Assembly (NCBI GenBank): GCA_934182615.1
Contig: CAKPRO010000002.1
Location: 62,001 to 126,000, forward strand
DNA: 64,000 nucleotides
Direction of reading: 5' to 3'
Origin: an uncultured Bacilli bacterium
GTDB taxonomy: Bacteria > Bacillota_I > Bacilli_A > RF39 > UBA660
The notes beneath the pieces were generated by a model, which did no database searches, was not told the origin of the DNA, and saw nothing but the letters and a program-made list of their open reading frames with translations. Below, piece after piece: positions 41,784 to 51,739 of the stretch; the first letter of the stretch is position 1, and each line of letters begins with the position of its first letter. The position numbers were made by a program, and so were the translations under genes.

Positions 41784-44700
41784 GTGCATAAAATTAAAAG
41801 TAAATTTAAACATATAAAGAAACTTTTAAAAAATAATACTAAACTTAAAGTTCGTTTTTTAGTGGGTTCTTCTTCTTTACTTCTTTTAGTAATAGGAGTT
41901 ACTACATACTTTGCTACCTATAGTGATTTAATATTAGAATTTAATGATGATCCTGACTATGTAGAAAGCTCAGTAAAAGATAATAAAGTAATAATAAATG
42001 AAGTAGAAAGTGATTATTACTATTATAAGAGTCTAAATTATACATCTAATGATGGAACTCTTCCTACTACGGATAATAAAGATATATATAATGATAATAA
42101 TTTAGTTCAAACTAAGATAACATATAAAGGTAATGATGGTACTAATAAAGGTTATGTATCATTATCTGAAAGACAAGATACTTATGTATATTTTAAAATG
42201 TTTGAAGTAAATGATAATGGTACTACTGATAAAAGTGATGACTATGTATTAATAGAACTAATAGATAATCCTTTTACTGATAGACCAGATGATCGAGGTT
42301 TTAATGGTTGGTATACTGATTATCAAAATGCTAAAATAAGTTATGATAGTAATTATTATGAAAGGTATGTTAAAGTACCAGTAACTTATAAAGATGACAA
42401 ACCAGAGAAAATAGATATAACTATGATTGCTAAATGGACAACTGCCAAAGTAAGTTATGTAGGTAGTAATTTTAATAATGCTATTAGAAGTTTAAATACT
42501 ATTGGCATGAAAAAAGTAGAAAAAATAAAAATAACATATAAAGAAATAGATATGACTGGTTATTATTATCAAGTTATTCTTAGCAGAGGAGAAAGTTATA
42601 ATGGCTTATATGATGAGAGAGGTAATCGTCTAGGTAATGGAACTTGTCGTCCTAATTGGTGGTATGGAGAAACTACTTGTACATATTATCAAAGAATAAC
42701 TAATGAAAATTTTGATGAAAATAATACTTATTATTATTTAAATAATGGCTATATGACTAAGTTAGATAATAGTACTATTAATAGAGAAGTGTTATCTGAG
42801 GAAGTTAATACCGACCTAATAGATGCTAATATGTCTACTTATTATCAAGAAGTATCTATAAATTATGGTGAGTCACAAACTGGTTATTATAATGCAAATG
42901 GTGAAACTACAACTGGTACTTGTAATTCTTACTATGGATGTACTAACTATAAATTACTTCAGTATTATAATGATAATGGTGAAGAAGAAATATTTGATGT
43001 AAATAAAGAATATTATTATTTAGTTACTAGAGATACTAATATACTAGTATTAAATAATAGTATTAATGGTTCTTGGAGTGATAATGGAGATTATCCATTT
43101 ACAATAACTAGTTTACATAATGGTACTAAATATAATATTACTTGGAATGCTAATTCCGCTATTAACTGTTATAATGATATTAATATAGAAAATGTTACAT
43201 TATACTATGGAGCAAGAATAAATGGAATATATAATCCACCAACTAATAATACATCAGGAACTTTATTTGGTAATTACCATAATGTCAAATTAGGAAGAGG
43301 ATTAACTCAAAATGGTAACTATCCAACATTAAGATCTGTAGTAGCTGGTAATAGTTCAAGCACTGGAAGCAATAATAATCCAACTAAATATAAATTTATG
43401 TTAGAAACTGGTATATACAATTCCATATCACTTAGTATGGGAGCATCAACAAGTTCTTGGAATGATCCTGATTTGTATTTAAATAATAAAAGTGTATATG
43501 GCAATGATTATGATAAAGCAAAGAAAAATAATACCGCTTTAGATATATATTATTGTGCTTCAGGATCTTGGGGTGGAAATGTTTATGCTAATACAAATAG
43601 TAGCACAAATAAAGATATATCGTTTGATTTAACAGTAAAAAGTGGGACTTTTGGAAGTAGTAAATATGATCTATCAACAGGAATATATGTTGGAGGAAGA
43701 TATGGAGGAACACATTATTCTGCTAGAAAAGCTAAAATAGAGGGCGGTTATATTTATAATCTAATAGGAGGACCTCTATCTAGCGATAATAGAAGTGGTG
43801 TAAATGATATATATATTTATATGACTGGTGGTAGTGTTGATATTATAATAGGAGGAGCAGGAACAACTGCCACTTATGGAAATAGAATTGTTTCTGTTAC
43901 TGGAGGTACAGTAAACTATAGCGTCTTTGGTGGATCTAATGGTTCTACTGGTAATGAAGGTGATGGAACATTAAATGGAACACCATATATTTATATAGGA
44001 GGAACCGCTACTATTGGTGATAAAAACTTAATAAGCAATAATACAACTTTATTTGGAGCAGAATCTGGTAGTGTCTTTGGAATAGGTAATGGTCGTAGCG
44101 GATATTCTACTATCGGATCATGTGATAATGCTATAATAATTATTAATGATAAAGCTACTATTAATAATAATGTTTATGGTGGTGGTAACTATGGAGCAAC
44201 AGGAGTAAGTAGTAGTTCTAATACATCATATACTAATATAATAATAAATGATGGTTTTATAGAAGGATCTGTCTATGGTGGTGGTAATAAGAATGGAAGT
44301 GGATCATCATCAAAAACAGCTACTGTTAATATTACTATGAATAATGGAAATGTTGTTGGTAGTATTTATGGAGGAAGTAATGAAAAAGGAACCATTTATG
44401 GTACAGTCAATGTAAATATTAATGGTGGTGAAGTAACTAATTCTGTTTATGGTGGCGGCCGTGGAGGTTATACTAATTCATCAAACTCGGGTACTTTTGT
44501 TAGAGATGATGTAAATGTTGTTATAGGAGATTCTTCTCTTAATACAACGCCAATTATTAATAAGAGTGTATATGGTGGTAGTGCTTATGGTACAGTAAAT
44601 GATTCTTCTTCTGGAACTAGTGTATCTTCTAGTAAAACTAAAGTTACTGTAAATAAAGGCATAATAGTAAATGTCTTTGGTGGTGGTGAAGGTAATAATA

Positions 44701-47700
44701 CTTACACACCATATGTAATGGGAGATATTGAAGTTACTATAAATAATGGTACTATAACTAATGTCTTTGGAGGCAATGACTTAAAAGGAAAACCTAATGG
44801 TAATATAACAGTTACTATTAATGATGGAACTATTACTAATACTTATGGTGGAGGTAATGAAACATCTGCTAATACAACAAATGTTTACTTAAATGGTGGA
44901 ACAGTAGATAAAATATTTGGCGGTTCAAATATTAGCGGTACAGTAACTACTAGTAATGTAACTGCATCAGGAGGCGCTTGTACTACTTTATATGGTGGTA
45001 ATAATGCTGGAGGAACTACTGGAGTTACTAATGTATTAGTGGATAATGGAAATATTACTACAGTCTATGGTGGAGGAGATAGAACTTCTGTAACAGAAAG
45101 TACTAATGTAACAATAAATAATAAAGTAGGTACAGTCTTTGGTGGTTCTAATTTATCAGGAAATATTCCTATAACTAATATTGTAGTAAATGATGCTAAT
45201 ATAAATGATGTCTATGGCGGTAATAATCAAGGTGGTAAAGTAGAAAACACTAATATTGATATAAATGGCACTCTAATAATTAATGTTTACGGAGGAGGTT
45301 TAAAGGCCGAAACTACTACTACTAATGTTAATCTAAATTATGGATTAATAACTAACGTTTATGGTGGTGGTAATGAAGCAGGAGCTATTACTACTAATGT
45401 TAATTTAGGAGGAGCAAATATTATTAATGTATTTGGAGGCTCTAATACTAGTGGAGAAGTTAAGACTACTAATATTAAAAACTTATCTGCTACTACTAGT
45501 GATTTATCTTCATCCTTTACAATAAGTGAGTCTAATATAAATCAAACAGGAGCTACTGATATATTAGGTAGTGAAAAAATAAATGTAGATATAACCAATA
45601 ATACAGGAGTTAGTTTACCGACATGGGATTTATATATTTTAACTAGTAAAAGTATTTTCGATTCTAACTGGAGTTCATCTAAAGTGGAGTTTGATAGCAC
45701 TAATAATATTTATCATATTGATGAAGCAAATCAGTGGTATGGAACTAATACTTTAAATAATAATAGTACTTATAGTTTTGAATTTAATATTCATTCATAT
45801 GATACTTATGATAATTTTAAAATACTAGGATATTTATTAGTGGGTTATGATGCTAATGGTAATAAATATATAGGTAAATTAAATGTTGATAAAATATATG
45901 GTGGTAATAATCTAGGAGGTACTACTACTTCTGCTAATATAAATTTAACTAATGGAAATATAAATACTATCTTTGGAGGAGGTAATAAAGCTAGTGTAAC
46001 TACTGCTTCTACGAATATCAATAATGTAACAGTTAATAAATCAATATATGGTGGTGGTAATGAAGCCGATGTATCTTCTGTAACTCTAAATATTGATAGT
46101 AGTACTATTGGCAATGCTGAAAATAAGGCTGTTATATATGGTGGTGGTAATGCTGCTAAAGTAACTAATAGTTTAGAAGTAAAGGTAAATTCTTCCGAAG
46201 TATCAGGAGATATTTATGGAGGAGGAAACAAAGGTGAAGTAGAAACTACTGTTAAAATGACTTTATCAAATACTCATGTAACTGATAATGTCTTTGGAGG
46301 CGGTAATGAAGCTGCTGTTCTAAAAACTGATACTAAAGTTTTAGATAATACTAGTATTGATAATAATATCTATGGTGGATGTAATGCTGCCGAAGTAAAA
46401 GAAGATACTACTTTGACAGTTAATAATAGTACTATTTCTAATGCTATCTTTGGTGGTGGTAATGGAGAGAATTCTATTGTACCAGGAGATGAAACTGGTG
46501 AATTAAATCCAGCTAAAGTATTAGGTAATACCAATCTTGTAATAGGAGAGTCTACTAAAGTAAAAACTATTTATGGTGGTGGAAACTTAGGTAAAGTAAA
46601 TAAAAATACTAATGTTAATACTAATAATATTACCGTTGAAGATTCTATCTATGGTGGTGGTAATGCTGCTGTAGTAGGAGAAAATACTAATATTCATATA
46701 TCTAATACCAATGTAAATGATAGTGTTTATGCTGGTGGTAATGGTGTATTAGCAGTAGTTAATGGTAATACTAATCTTGATATAGATGATAATACTACTA
46801 TTGGTAAACATGTCTTTGGAGGAGGTAATGCTGCTGCTACTGGACTAGAAAAAAATAATAATTCTAAAGGCATAGTAAATGTGGTAGGAGCTACTATTGG
46901 AGGTAATGTTTATGGTGGTGCTAATACTTCTAGATTATATGGTGATACTACAGTAAATATAGGTTTATCTGCAAGTAGTAATAAAAATCTTACTAAGTCT
47001 CCTATCGTAATAGGAGGAACTGTCTTTGGTGGAGGAGAAGCCAATGCTAGCGGTAGTGAAGAATATGACTACTCATTTATCAGTGTAACCGTAGGTATAA
47101 ATATAAATATTAATGGCGAAGGCTATGATACATTTACTATTGGAGGTTCTATCTTTGGTAGTGGTAATGCTTCATCTACTACCGGTTATAGTTATGTAAA
47201 TATTAAAAATTATGGTACTAAAGAAGACATCAAAAGAAATATATCTATACAGAGAGCTAATACTGTAACTCTTGATAATTCATATATAGAATTAAAAGGT
47301 GCTACTGATAGAACTAATGAATACTCGACAGTATTATTCTCGTTAAGTAGAATTGATGAACTAAAACTAATTAATTCCTCTTCATTATATTTACAAAATG
47401 GTGGTAACTTAGTTAAAAAATTATCTAGTTTAGCTATGAATGGTACTAATGAAGTAAAATCAGAAGTAACTCTTGATCCTGAAACAAAATTATTATCAAG
47501 AAATACTAATAATAGAATATATATGTTAGAGGGTAAAAACTTAAATATAGCTACTAATGAAAATATAACTTCATTTGGTGAAGTATCGGGTATGACTTTC
47601 TTTGGTATGTATTTATTAAGTAGAAATGGTGATATTGTAACTGCTCTATATAATGATTATGATCCATCAGCAGAAGTATCATCAGGAGATATTTATTACT

Positions 47701-49772
47701 TTACTAAAGGTAGTTATGTACTTGGTATGCATAAGACTGATCATGATATAACTAAAGATGGTTTTTATACTAATTATGGTAATGAAGAAGGTAATGGTAT
47801 TATAATAGATTATATAGAGCCAACCCCTGATAATGCTGATTTCTATATGTGGTCAATAGGAGAGAAAGTAGATTCTTATGAAATAACATTAACAGCTTCT
47901 AAGTATTCTACTTTGGGTACATATGAATTATCTTTATTAAATCACGCCTCAGCTAATACTAAATTCTCTATACTAGGATTTAATTATGCTACTTTAAATG
48001 AAGATATTAAATTAATAAATTATAGTGAAATACCTAGAGTAGCGAATACTGAGGATGAGGCCAATACTGTTTTTGGTTTAAATATGAAATCAGGACAAAA
48101 CGGTTGGATAACTAAAGGTAGTACTAACTTTACTACGGAAGGTAATAATAATGTTAATGGTACTATTGATTATCAAAGAGAGAATTCAGCAGGAGCTCCA
48201 GGATTGGTATTCTACTTCTATCACTCTAAGAATTTAACAACAACTCAAAGTCTAGGTAGTGTTACTATATCTCTTGTAGCTATTACTCCTATTGATGACT
48301 TAAATAATGAAGTAAAGAGAATTAATATTAATGTTAATTTAAATACTGCATTATATAATACTAATGACTATGAAGGAACTATTACTCCAGGTAAGAAGTA
48401 TGAAATGTTTGCTACTAGTCCTGTTGATATAACAACTAAGAGTAGTTTTAGTACTTATTATTCATTGTATATGGAAAGTGATACTACTCCATATAAAGAA
48501 GGATATCATCGTAGTTTAGTATCTACTTATTTATTACCAGTAAATACAGAACTTACCATGATTGACTTTCATGTTGAAGATAAACCTGTTTACTATTACT
48601 ATACAGTAACTGAAGAAGACTATAATAATGGCTTAATAGAGTATAATAACTATGGTGAAGTATCTTATCCATTATCTAAATTTGTTAAAATGGGTAGTAC
48701 TAGTCCAAATAATAATTATGATGATAGTAGTGCTAATAATATATATTATAAAGATAAGAAGACTGTTGAAGAGTTTATCTTTATGGTTGATTTTAAAGAT
48801 ACTAATATTGATACTGATGTTTTAGATAAGTCATTATTGATAGAACTTAGAAATAATGATAATCAGACTTTAATTAGTGTACTTGGTATAGAGCAGTCTA
48901 CTATGAAATATGATTTATATCATAATAAAGATGCTATAATAGAATTATCTGGTAGTTTATCTGATAGTACTATATATCGTGGTAAGAGTACTAATTTAAT
49001 ATTAGATACTAACTTTATTCAAGATAAAATAGCTACTGATACTATCTTTGATACAAATTATGATGAACAGAAATTAGGTATAAAAATGACTATTCTTGAT
49101 AGTAGGGGTACTCCTCTTACTAGTTCTAGTTTAATGGGAGTTAACTATACATATAATGGTAATACTTATTATCCAAGATATGATGGTACTATAAGAATAA
49201 ATATAACTGAGAAAATAGCTAATGTTCGTTCTAAGATAACTATTAATACTGAGAATAGTAACCTTTCTAGTGGAGAATATACATTATTAATAGAATCCTT
49301 TGGATCAGCAGATGGTATCTACTACGGATTAAATTCATCTGATCAATTAGAACTTAAATTTACAGTTATTGATAATATATATGGTTTAAAAGTAAGTGCT
49401 AATGATAAGATGGTATTTATAGATAAGAATACTGGTTTTACGCTAAATAATAATAACAGTTATGTATATAAAGTAGAATATACTTCAGGGTTATCTAATC
49501 CTAATACTAGAATTAAATTATTAAGAAGAGATTATAGTTCTATTTATACTGATGTATATAATGAAGTAGATTTAAAGAATTATGTAACTAATGTTTTAGA
49601 TAATACTAATAATCCTAATGAATATTTACTTACTAATAATCCAAGTAGTGAATCATCATATTTCTTATACTTTAAAGATAATCTATTAGATGGAACATAT
49701 AAGTTAGTAGTAAGTTTATATGATAATAATAATTTTATAGGGGAAGTATATCAATATATAATAATAAAATAG
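41784..49772 (+). CDS. Giant surface protein with about 33 YGGGN-type repeats (2662 aa)
   Basis: Basic start and one membrane helix (about 30-50) anchor it. Residues about 60-215 include an InlB B-repeat/Flg_new-like unit (GFNGWYTDY...MIAKWTTAKV). From about 690 to 1810 roughly 33 repeats of 20-40 residues each end in [VI]-[YF]-GG-[GSN]-N (SVYGGGNKNG, TIFGGGNKAS, NVYGGANTS), a regular solenoid most likely folding as a right-handed beta helix. A non-repeat insert interrupts the array (about 1240-1370), and about 850 residues of other beta domains follow. There is no LPXTG. The start is a GTG with AGGTGG; an earlier GTG lies in that site. Probably an extended adhesin or fibre. Confidence 0.88.
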   Translation: MHKIKSKFKHIKKLLKNNTKLKVRFLVGSSSLLLLVIGVTTYFATYSDLILEFNDDPDYVESSVKDNKVIINEVESDYYYYKSLNYTSNDGTLPTTDNKDIYNDNNLVQTKITYKGNDGTNKGYVSLSERQDTYVYFKMFEVNDNGTTDKSDDYVLIELIDNPFTDRPDDRGFNGWYTDYQNAKISYDSNYYERYVKVPVTYKDDKPEKIDITMIAKWTTAKVSYVGSNFNNAIRSLNTIGMKKVEKIKITYKEIDMTGYYYQVILSRGESYNGLYDERGNRLGNGTCRPNWWYGETTCTYYQRITNENFDENNTYYYLNNGYMTKLDNSTINREVLSEEVNTDLIDANMSTYYQEVSINYGESQTGYYNANGETTTGTCNSYYGCTNYKLLQYYNDNGEEEIFDVNKEYYYLVTRDTNILVLNNSINGSWSDNGDYPFTITSLHNGTKYNITWNANSAINCYNDINIENVTLYYGARINGIYNPPTNNTSGTLFGNYHNVKLGRGLTQNGNYPTLRSVVAGNSSSTGSNNNPTKYKFMLETGIYNSISLSMGASTSSWNDPDLYLNNKSVYGNDYDKAKKNNTALDIYYCASGSWGGNVYANTNSSTNKDISFDLTVKSGTFGSSKYDLSTGIYVGGRYGGTHYSARKAKIEGGYIYNLIGGPLSSDNRSGVNDIYIYMTGGSVDIIIGGAGTTATYGNRIVSVTGGTVNYSVFGGSNGSTGNEGDGTLNGTPYIYIGGTATIGDKNLISNNTTLFGAESGSVFGIGNGRSGYSTIGSCDNAIIIINDKATINNNVYGGGNYGATGVSSSSNTSYTNIIINDGFIEGSVYGGGNKNGSGSSSKTATVNITMNNGNVVGSIYGGSNEKGTIYGTVNVNINGGEVTNSVYGGGRGGYTNSSNSGTFVRDDVNVVIGDSSLNTTPIINKSVYGGSAYGTVNDSSSGTSVSSSKTKVTVNKGIIVNVFGGGEGNNTYTPYVMGDIEVTINNGTITNVFGGNDLKGKPNGNITVTINDGTITNTYGGGNETSANTTNVYLNGGTVDKIFGGSNISGTVTTSNVTASGGACTTLYGGNNAGGTTGVTNVLVDNGNITTVYGGGDRTSVTESTNVTINNKVGTVFGGSNLSGNIPITNIVVNDANINDVYGGNNQGGKVENTNIDINGTLIINVYGGGLKAETTTTNVNLNYGLITNVYGGGNEAGAITTNVNLGGANIINVFGGSNTSGEVKTTNIKNLSATTSDLSSSFTISESNINQTGATDILGSEKINVDITNNTGVSLPTWDLYILTSKSIFDSNWSSSKVEFDSTNNIYHIDEANQWYGTNTLNNNSTYSFEFNIHSYDTYDNFKILGYLLVGYDANGNKYIGKLNVDKIYGGNNLGGTTTSANINLTNGNINTIFGGGNKASVTTASTNINNVTVNKSIYGGGNEADVSSVTLNIDSSTIGNAENKAVIYGGGNAAKVTNSLEVKVNSSEVSGDIYGGGNKGEVETTVKMTLSNTHVTDNVFGGGNEAAVLKTDTKVLDNTSIDNNIYGGCNAAEVKEDTTLTVNNSTISNAIFGGGNGENSIVPGDETGELNPAKVLGNTNLVIGESTKVKTIYGGGNLGKVNKNTNVNTNNITVEDSIYGGGNAAVVGENTNIHISNTNVNDSVYAGGNGVLAVVNGNTNLDIDDNTTIGKHVFGGGNAAATGLEKNNNSKGIVNVVGATIGGNVYGGANTSRLYGDTTVNIGLSASSNKNLTKSPIVIGGTVFGGGEANASGSEEYDYSFISVTVGINININGEGYDTFTIGGSIFGSGNASSTTGYSYVNIKNYGTKEDIKRNISIQRANTVTLDNSYIELKGATDRTNEYSTVLFSLSRIDELKLINSSSLYLQNGGNLVKKLSSLAMNGTNEVKSEVTLDPETKLLSRNTNNRIYMLEGKNLNIATNENITSFGEVSGMTFFGMYLLSRNGDIVTALYNDYDPSAEVSSGDIYYFTKGSYVLGMHKTDHDITKDGFYTNYGNEEGNGIIIDYIEPTPDNADFYMWSIGEKVDSYEITLTASKYSTLGTYELSLLNHASANTKFSILGFNYATLNEDIKLINYSEIPRVANTEDEANTVFGLNMKSGQNGWITKGSTNFTTEGNNNVNGTIDYQRENSAGAPGLVFYFYHSKNLTTTQSLGSVTISLVAITPIDDLNNEVKRININVNLNTALYNTNDYEGTITPGKKYEMFATSPVDITTKSSFSTYYSLYMESDTTPYKEGYHRSLVSTYLLPVNTELTMIDFHVEDKPVYYYYTVTEEDYNNGLIEYNNYGEVSYPLSKFVKMGSTSPNNNYDDSSANNIYYKDKKTVEEFIFMVDFKDTNIDTDVLDKSLLIELRNNDNQTLISVLGIEQSTMKYDLYHNKDAIIELSGSLSDSTIYRGKSTNLILDTNFIQDKIATDTIFDTNYDEQKLGIKMTILDSRGTPLTSSSLMGVNYTYNGNTYYPRYDGTIRINITEKIANVRSKITINTENSNLSSGEYTLLIESFGSADGIYYGLNSSDQLELKFTVIDNIYGLKVSANDKMVFIDKNTGFTLNNNNSYVYKVEYTSGLSNPNTRIKLLRRDYSSIYTDVYNEVDLKNYVTNVLDNTNNPNEYLLTNNPSSESSYFLYFKDNLLDGTYKLVVSLYDNNNFIGEVYQYIIIK

Positions 49773-49781
49773 GAGGTTTAT

Positions 49782-49901
49782 ATGACAAGGAAAGAAATAG
49801 AAGAGTTAGTAGATGATGACATAGTAGAATTATCCAAAGTAATAGATAATTTTATAAGTTTTCTAGAAAAAGAGTTAGTAGGTGATGATAATGCTAAATG
49901 A
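49782..49901 (+). CDS. Small acidic protein (39 aa)
   Basis: Starts MTRKEIEELVDDDIVEL and ends LVGDDNAK; predicted to be mostly one amphipathic helix. AGGAGG lies 5 nt before the ATG, directly after the giant gene stop, and the ORF overlaps the start of the next gene by 11 nt. The strong site and the overlap support a real gene. Its arrangement resembles the 52-aa acidic protein at 15988, which likewise overlaps a large unknown cytoplasmic protein. Confidence 0.65.
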   Translation: MTRKEIEELVDDDIVELSKVIDNFISFLEKELVGDDNAK

Positions 49902-51375
49902 ATATAAGAATAAAATAGAATTACAAAAAGAAGTATTAGCGGCTTTACCTAGAAATAATAATAAGAATAACAAATTATATAAAGCTAAAGTAGAAGAAAT
50001 ACTTAAAGAATATCAAGTAGATAAAGAGGTAGTAGAGGGAGAAATAACTAAGAGAAGAAATAGATATTTATCATTAGAAGATGATCCTAATATTGATAAA
50101 TTAACCAAGAATATAGAACTACTACTACCTCAAATACCTTTACTAAATAAATATAATTCCTCTTATGAGAAAAGTAATTTAGATATCATTTTATATGAAT
50201 TAGGACATTTCTATAAAACTGATTTAGACAAAGTTAATAAAGATATAAATAGAGCTTTAGAAGTATTCTCTTTAGTAGGAATTCCTTTATCAATTGAAGA
50301 CTTTAATTATAGTTATTATAGTGGTAATTATATGAAAAGATTCTTATCTAATGAAGTAAATGATGATATATTAAAGAAAGATTTTGAAGAGATATATTGG
50401 AAATGTCCTGATATTATTACGCATATTACTTTGAATTTTAAATATTTATATTATAAGAATAAGAAGAAATTTGATCTATATTATGATCATTTAGTTAAAG
50501 AGTTAACTAGTAAAAAAGTATTAGAAGAATATCAAGAATTATATAGAAATAGAAGTACTTTAATAAGAAATAATGCTTATATATTACAAAATAATTTTAT
50601 TGAAGGTAAACTTAATATTAGTGATTATTCTTTAGATAAAGTTAGTAAAGCCTACAAATATGTAATAGAATTTTCTCCTAGTGAAAAGATAAATAAGGAT
50701 ATTAAGAAGTTATATCATTCTATTATAGAGTATAAGAATTACTTAGAATTTGATTATATAATTAATGATATTAAAGCTTTATATAAAGAAAAAGATAAGT
50801 ATAAAAATATTTATAGTACTAAGAAGAAAGAAATTGATAAATTAGAAAGAAATATTATTAAGAATAATAAAAAAGTATTAAAACTAGTATCTAAGAATAA
50901 GATAGATAAGATTGATATATTAAATAGTAAAGTTAATACTGATATTAATAATTTAAAAAATTTATATGAAGAATTAGAAAGAAATTATTTTTTAGAAAGA
51001 ATTTCTTCTTTAGAAGAAGATACTACTATCTATGATATATTCTTATTAGTGGATTCTAATTATAATTATTTAATAGAATTGCTTAAGAATAAAGATATAG
51101 ATATTAGTGAGATAAATAAATTAAGATTATTTGTATATAATCCATATAATTATATTTTAAATAATATCTTAATATCTGAAGATAAAGATATTAGTATGCT
51201 TATTATGGATCGTTATAATTTATTTGGTTTTAATTTAACTAAAGATAAACTAGATAAAGATAATATTGATAATTTAATTAAAGAGTTAGAGATTATTCTT
51301 AATAGTATTGTTATGAATAATAATAGAATTACTGATAGTAGAATTAAATTTATTAAAGATACTAATAATATATAA
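49891..51375 (+). CDS. Hypothetical cytoplasmic coiled-coil protein (494 aa)
   Basis: No signal peptide or membrane segment, no family recognised. Almost all helical by composition: Lys, Glu, Asn, Leu and Ile dominate, with heptad-like coiled-coil stretches at about 295-350 (IKALYKEKDKYKNIYSTKKK onward). ELGHFYKTD looks like a protease motif at first sight but lacks the HExxH pattern. The ATG at 49891 has AGGTGAT at suitable distance; GTG 49882 and ATG 49885 lie within or too near it. It ends the transcript of the giant protein. Confidence 0.74.
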   Translation: MLNEYKNKIELQKEVLAALPRNNNKNNKLYKAKVEEILKEYQVDKEVVEGEITKRRNRYLSLEDDPNIDKLTKNIELLLPQIPLLNKYNSSYEKSNLDIILYELGHFYKTDLDKVNKDINRALEVFSLVGIPLSIEDFNYSYYSGNYMKRFLSNEVNDDILKKDFEEIYWKCPDIITHITLNFKYLYYKNKKKFDLYYDHLVKELTSKKVLEEYQELYRNRSTLIRNNAYILQNNFIEGKLNISDYSLDKVSKAYKYVIEFSPSEKINKDIKKLYHSIIEYKNYLEFDYIINDIKALYKEKDKYKNIYSTKKKEIDKLERNIIKNNKKVLKLVSKNKIDKIDILNSKVNTDINNLKNLYEELERNYFLERISSLEEDTTIYDIFLLVDSNYNYLIELLKNKDIDISEINKLRLFVYNPYNYILNNILISEDKDISMLIMDRYNLFGFNLTKDKLDKDNIDNLIKELEIILNSIVMNNNRITDSRIKFIKDTNNI

Positions 51376-51378
51376 TAT

Positions 51379-51440
51379 ACACTCTAAGCTATAATCTTAG
51401 AGTGTTATTCTAAATCTTATTCTAAGTTTTAGAATAAATA
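51379..51440 (+). terminator. Hairpin pair ending the giant-protein transcript
   Basis: Perfect 10-bp stem (51379-51388/51396-51405, 7-nt loop) followed by a second weaker hairpin of ATTCTAAA/TTTTAGAAT type up to about 51435. The U tract is poor, so termination efficiency is uncertain. Confidence 0.6.
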
Positions 51441-51501
51441 TCAACCATATATATTATATTTGGTGTGAATACTTATTTTATTAAAAATATTTTCAAATAT
51501 A

Positions 51502-51530
51502 TTGAATTTATTATTTATTTATGATATTAT
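51502..51530 (+). promoter_or_regulatory. Promoter of the DUF285 leader
   Basis: TTGAAT, 17-nt spacer ending TGA (extended -10), TATTAT; the start would be near 51537, giving a leader of about 200 nt before the surface gene. Confidence 0.8.
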
Positions 51531-51567
51531 TTATTTGTAAGAAAAGACTAGATAGGAGGTAATAAAT

Positions 51568-51714
51568 ATGAACTTAACCAGCAACATACACTTGTTTGTA
51601 GAAAATGGGGGGGGTTATTTATTACCATTTCTATATCTAGAATGTAATTTAAATATAAATAATATAAATAAAGACTATGAAATAACTAATAGAAATATTA
51701 GTGATTTTTCATAG
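51568..51714 (+). CDS. 48-aa leader ORF with G8 tract (putative phase-variable attenuator peptide)
   Basis: Starts MNLTSNIHLFVENGGGYLLP and ends NRNISDFS; an AGGAGG site lies at optimal distance. The codons AAT GGG GGG GGT cross a run of eight G. As sequenced, the frame runs to a TAG at 51712-51714, inside the 3' arm of the terminator that precedes the DUF285 gene. With seven G it would stop at the TAG near 51640, with nine at the TAA near 51646, both about 25-30 nt before the hairpin. The peptide shows no family or signal peptide; its role may lie in being translated rather than in the product. Function is inference. Confidence 0.7.
   Translation: MNLTSNIHLFVENGGGYLLPFLYLECNLNINNINKDYEITNRNISDFS
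51607..51614 (+). repeat. Run of eight G (slippage-prone)
   Basis: The only G run of this length that I see in the window, in a strongly AT-rich sequence and within an ORF with a strong ribosome binding site: the usual form of a phase-variable contingency tract. Confidence 0.85.
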
Positions 51715-51721
51715 TCTTTTT
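51670..51721 (+). terminator. Strong leader terminator overlapping the leader ORF stop
   Basis: Outer stem of 13 bp (51670-51682 with 51707-51719), inner stem ACTAAT/ATTAGT (51685-51690/51697-51702), then TTTTT. The leader ORF stop codon lies at 51712-51714 in the descending arm, so a ribosome reaching it would cover the hairpin. The DUF285 gene starts 19 nt after. Confidence 0.88.
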
Positions 51722-51739
51722 GTTATGGGAGGAATAATT

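Noticed and set aside
44160..47200. CRISPR-like array suggested by the many GGTGGTGGTAAT repeats
   Set aside because: The repeats are in frame, vary in spacing and sequence, and encode the YGGGN units of one protein; there are no cas genes.
49891..51375. Metalloprotease reading of the ELGHFYKTD motif
   Set aside because: No HExxH: the residue before ELGH is Tyr and no second zinc-ligand motif follows.
51701..51739. Start of the DUF285 gene at the earlier in-frame codon
   Set aside because: This part lies in the terminator; the ATG at 51740 has GGGAGG at correct spacing and gives a proper signal segment.
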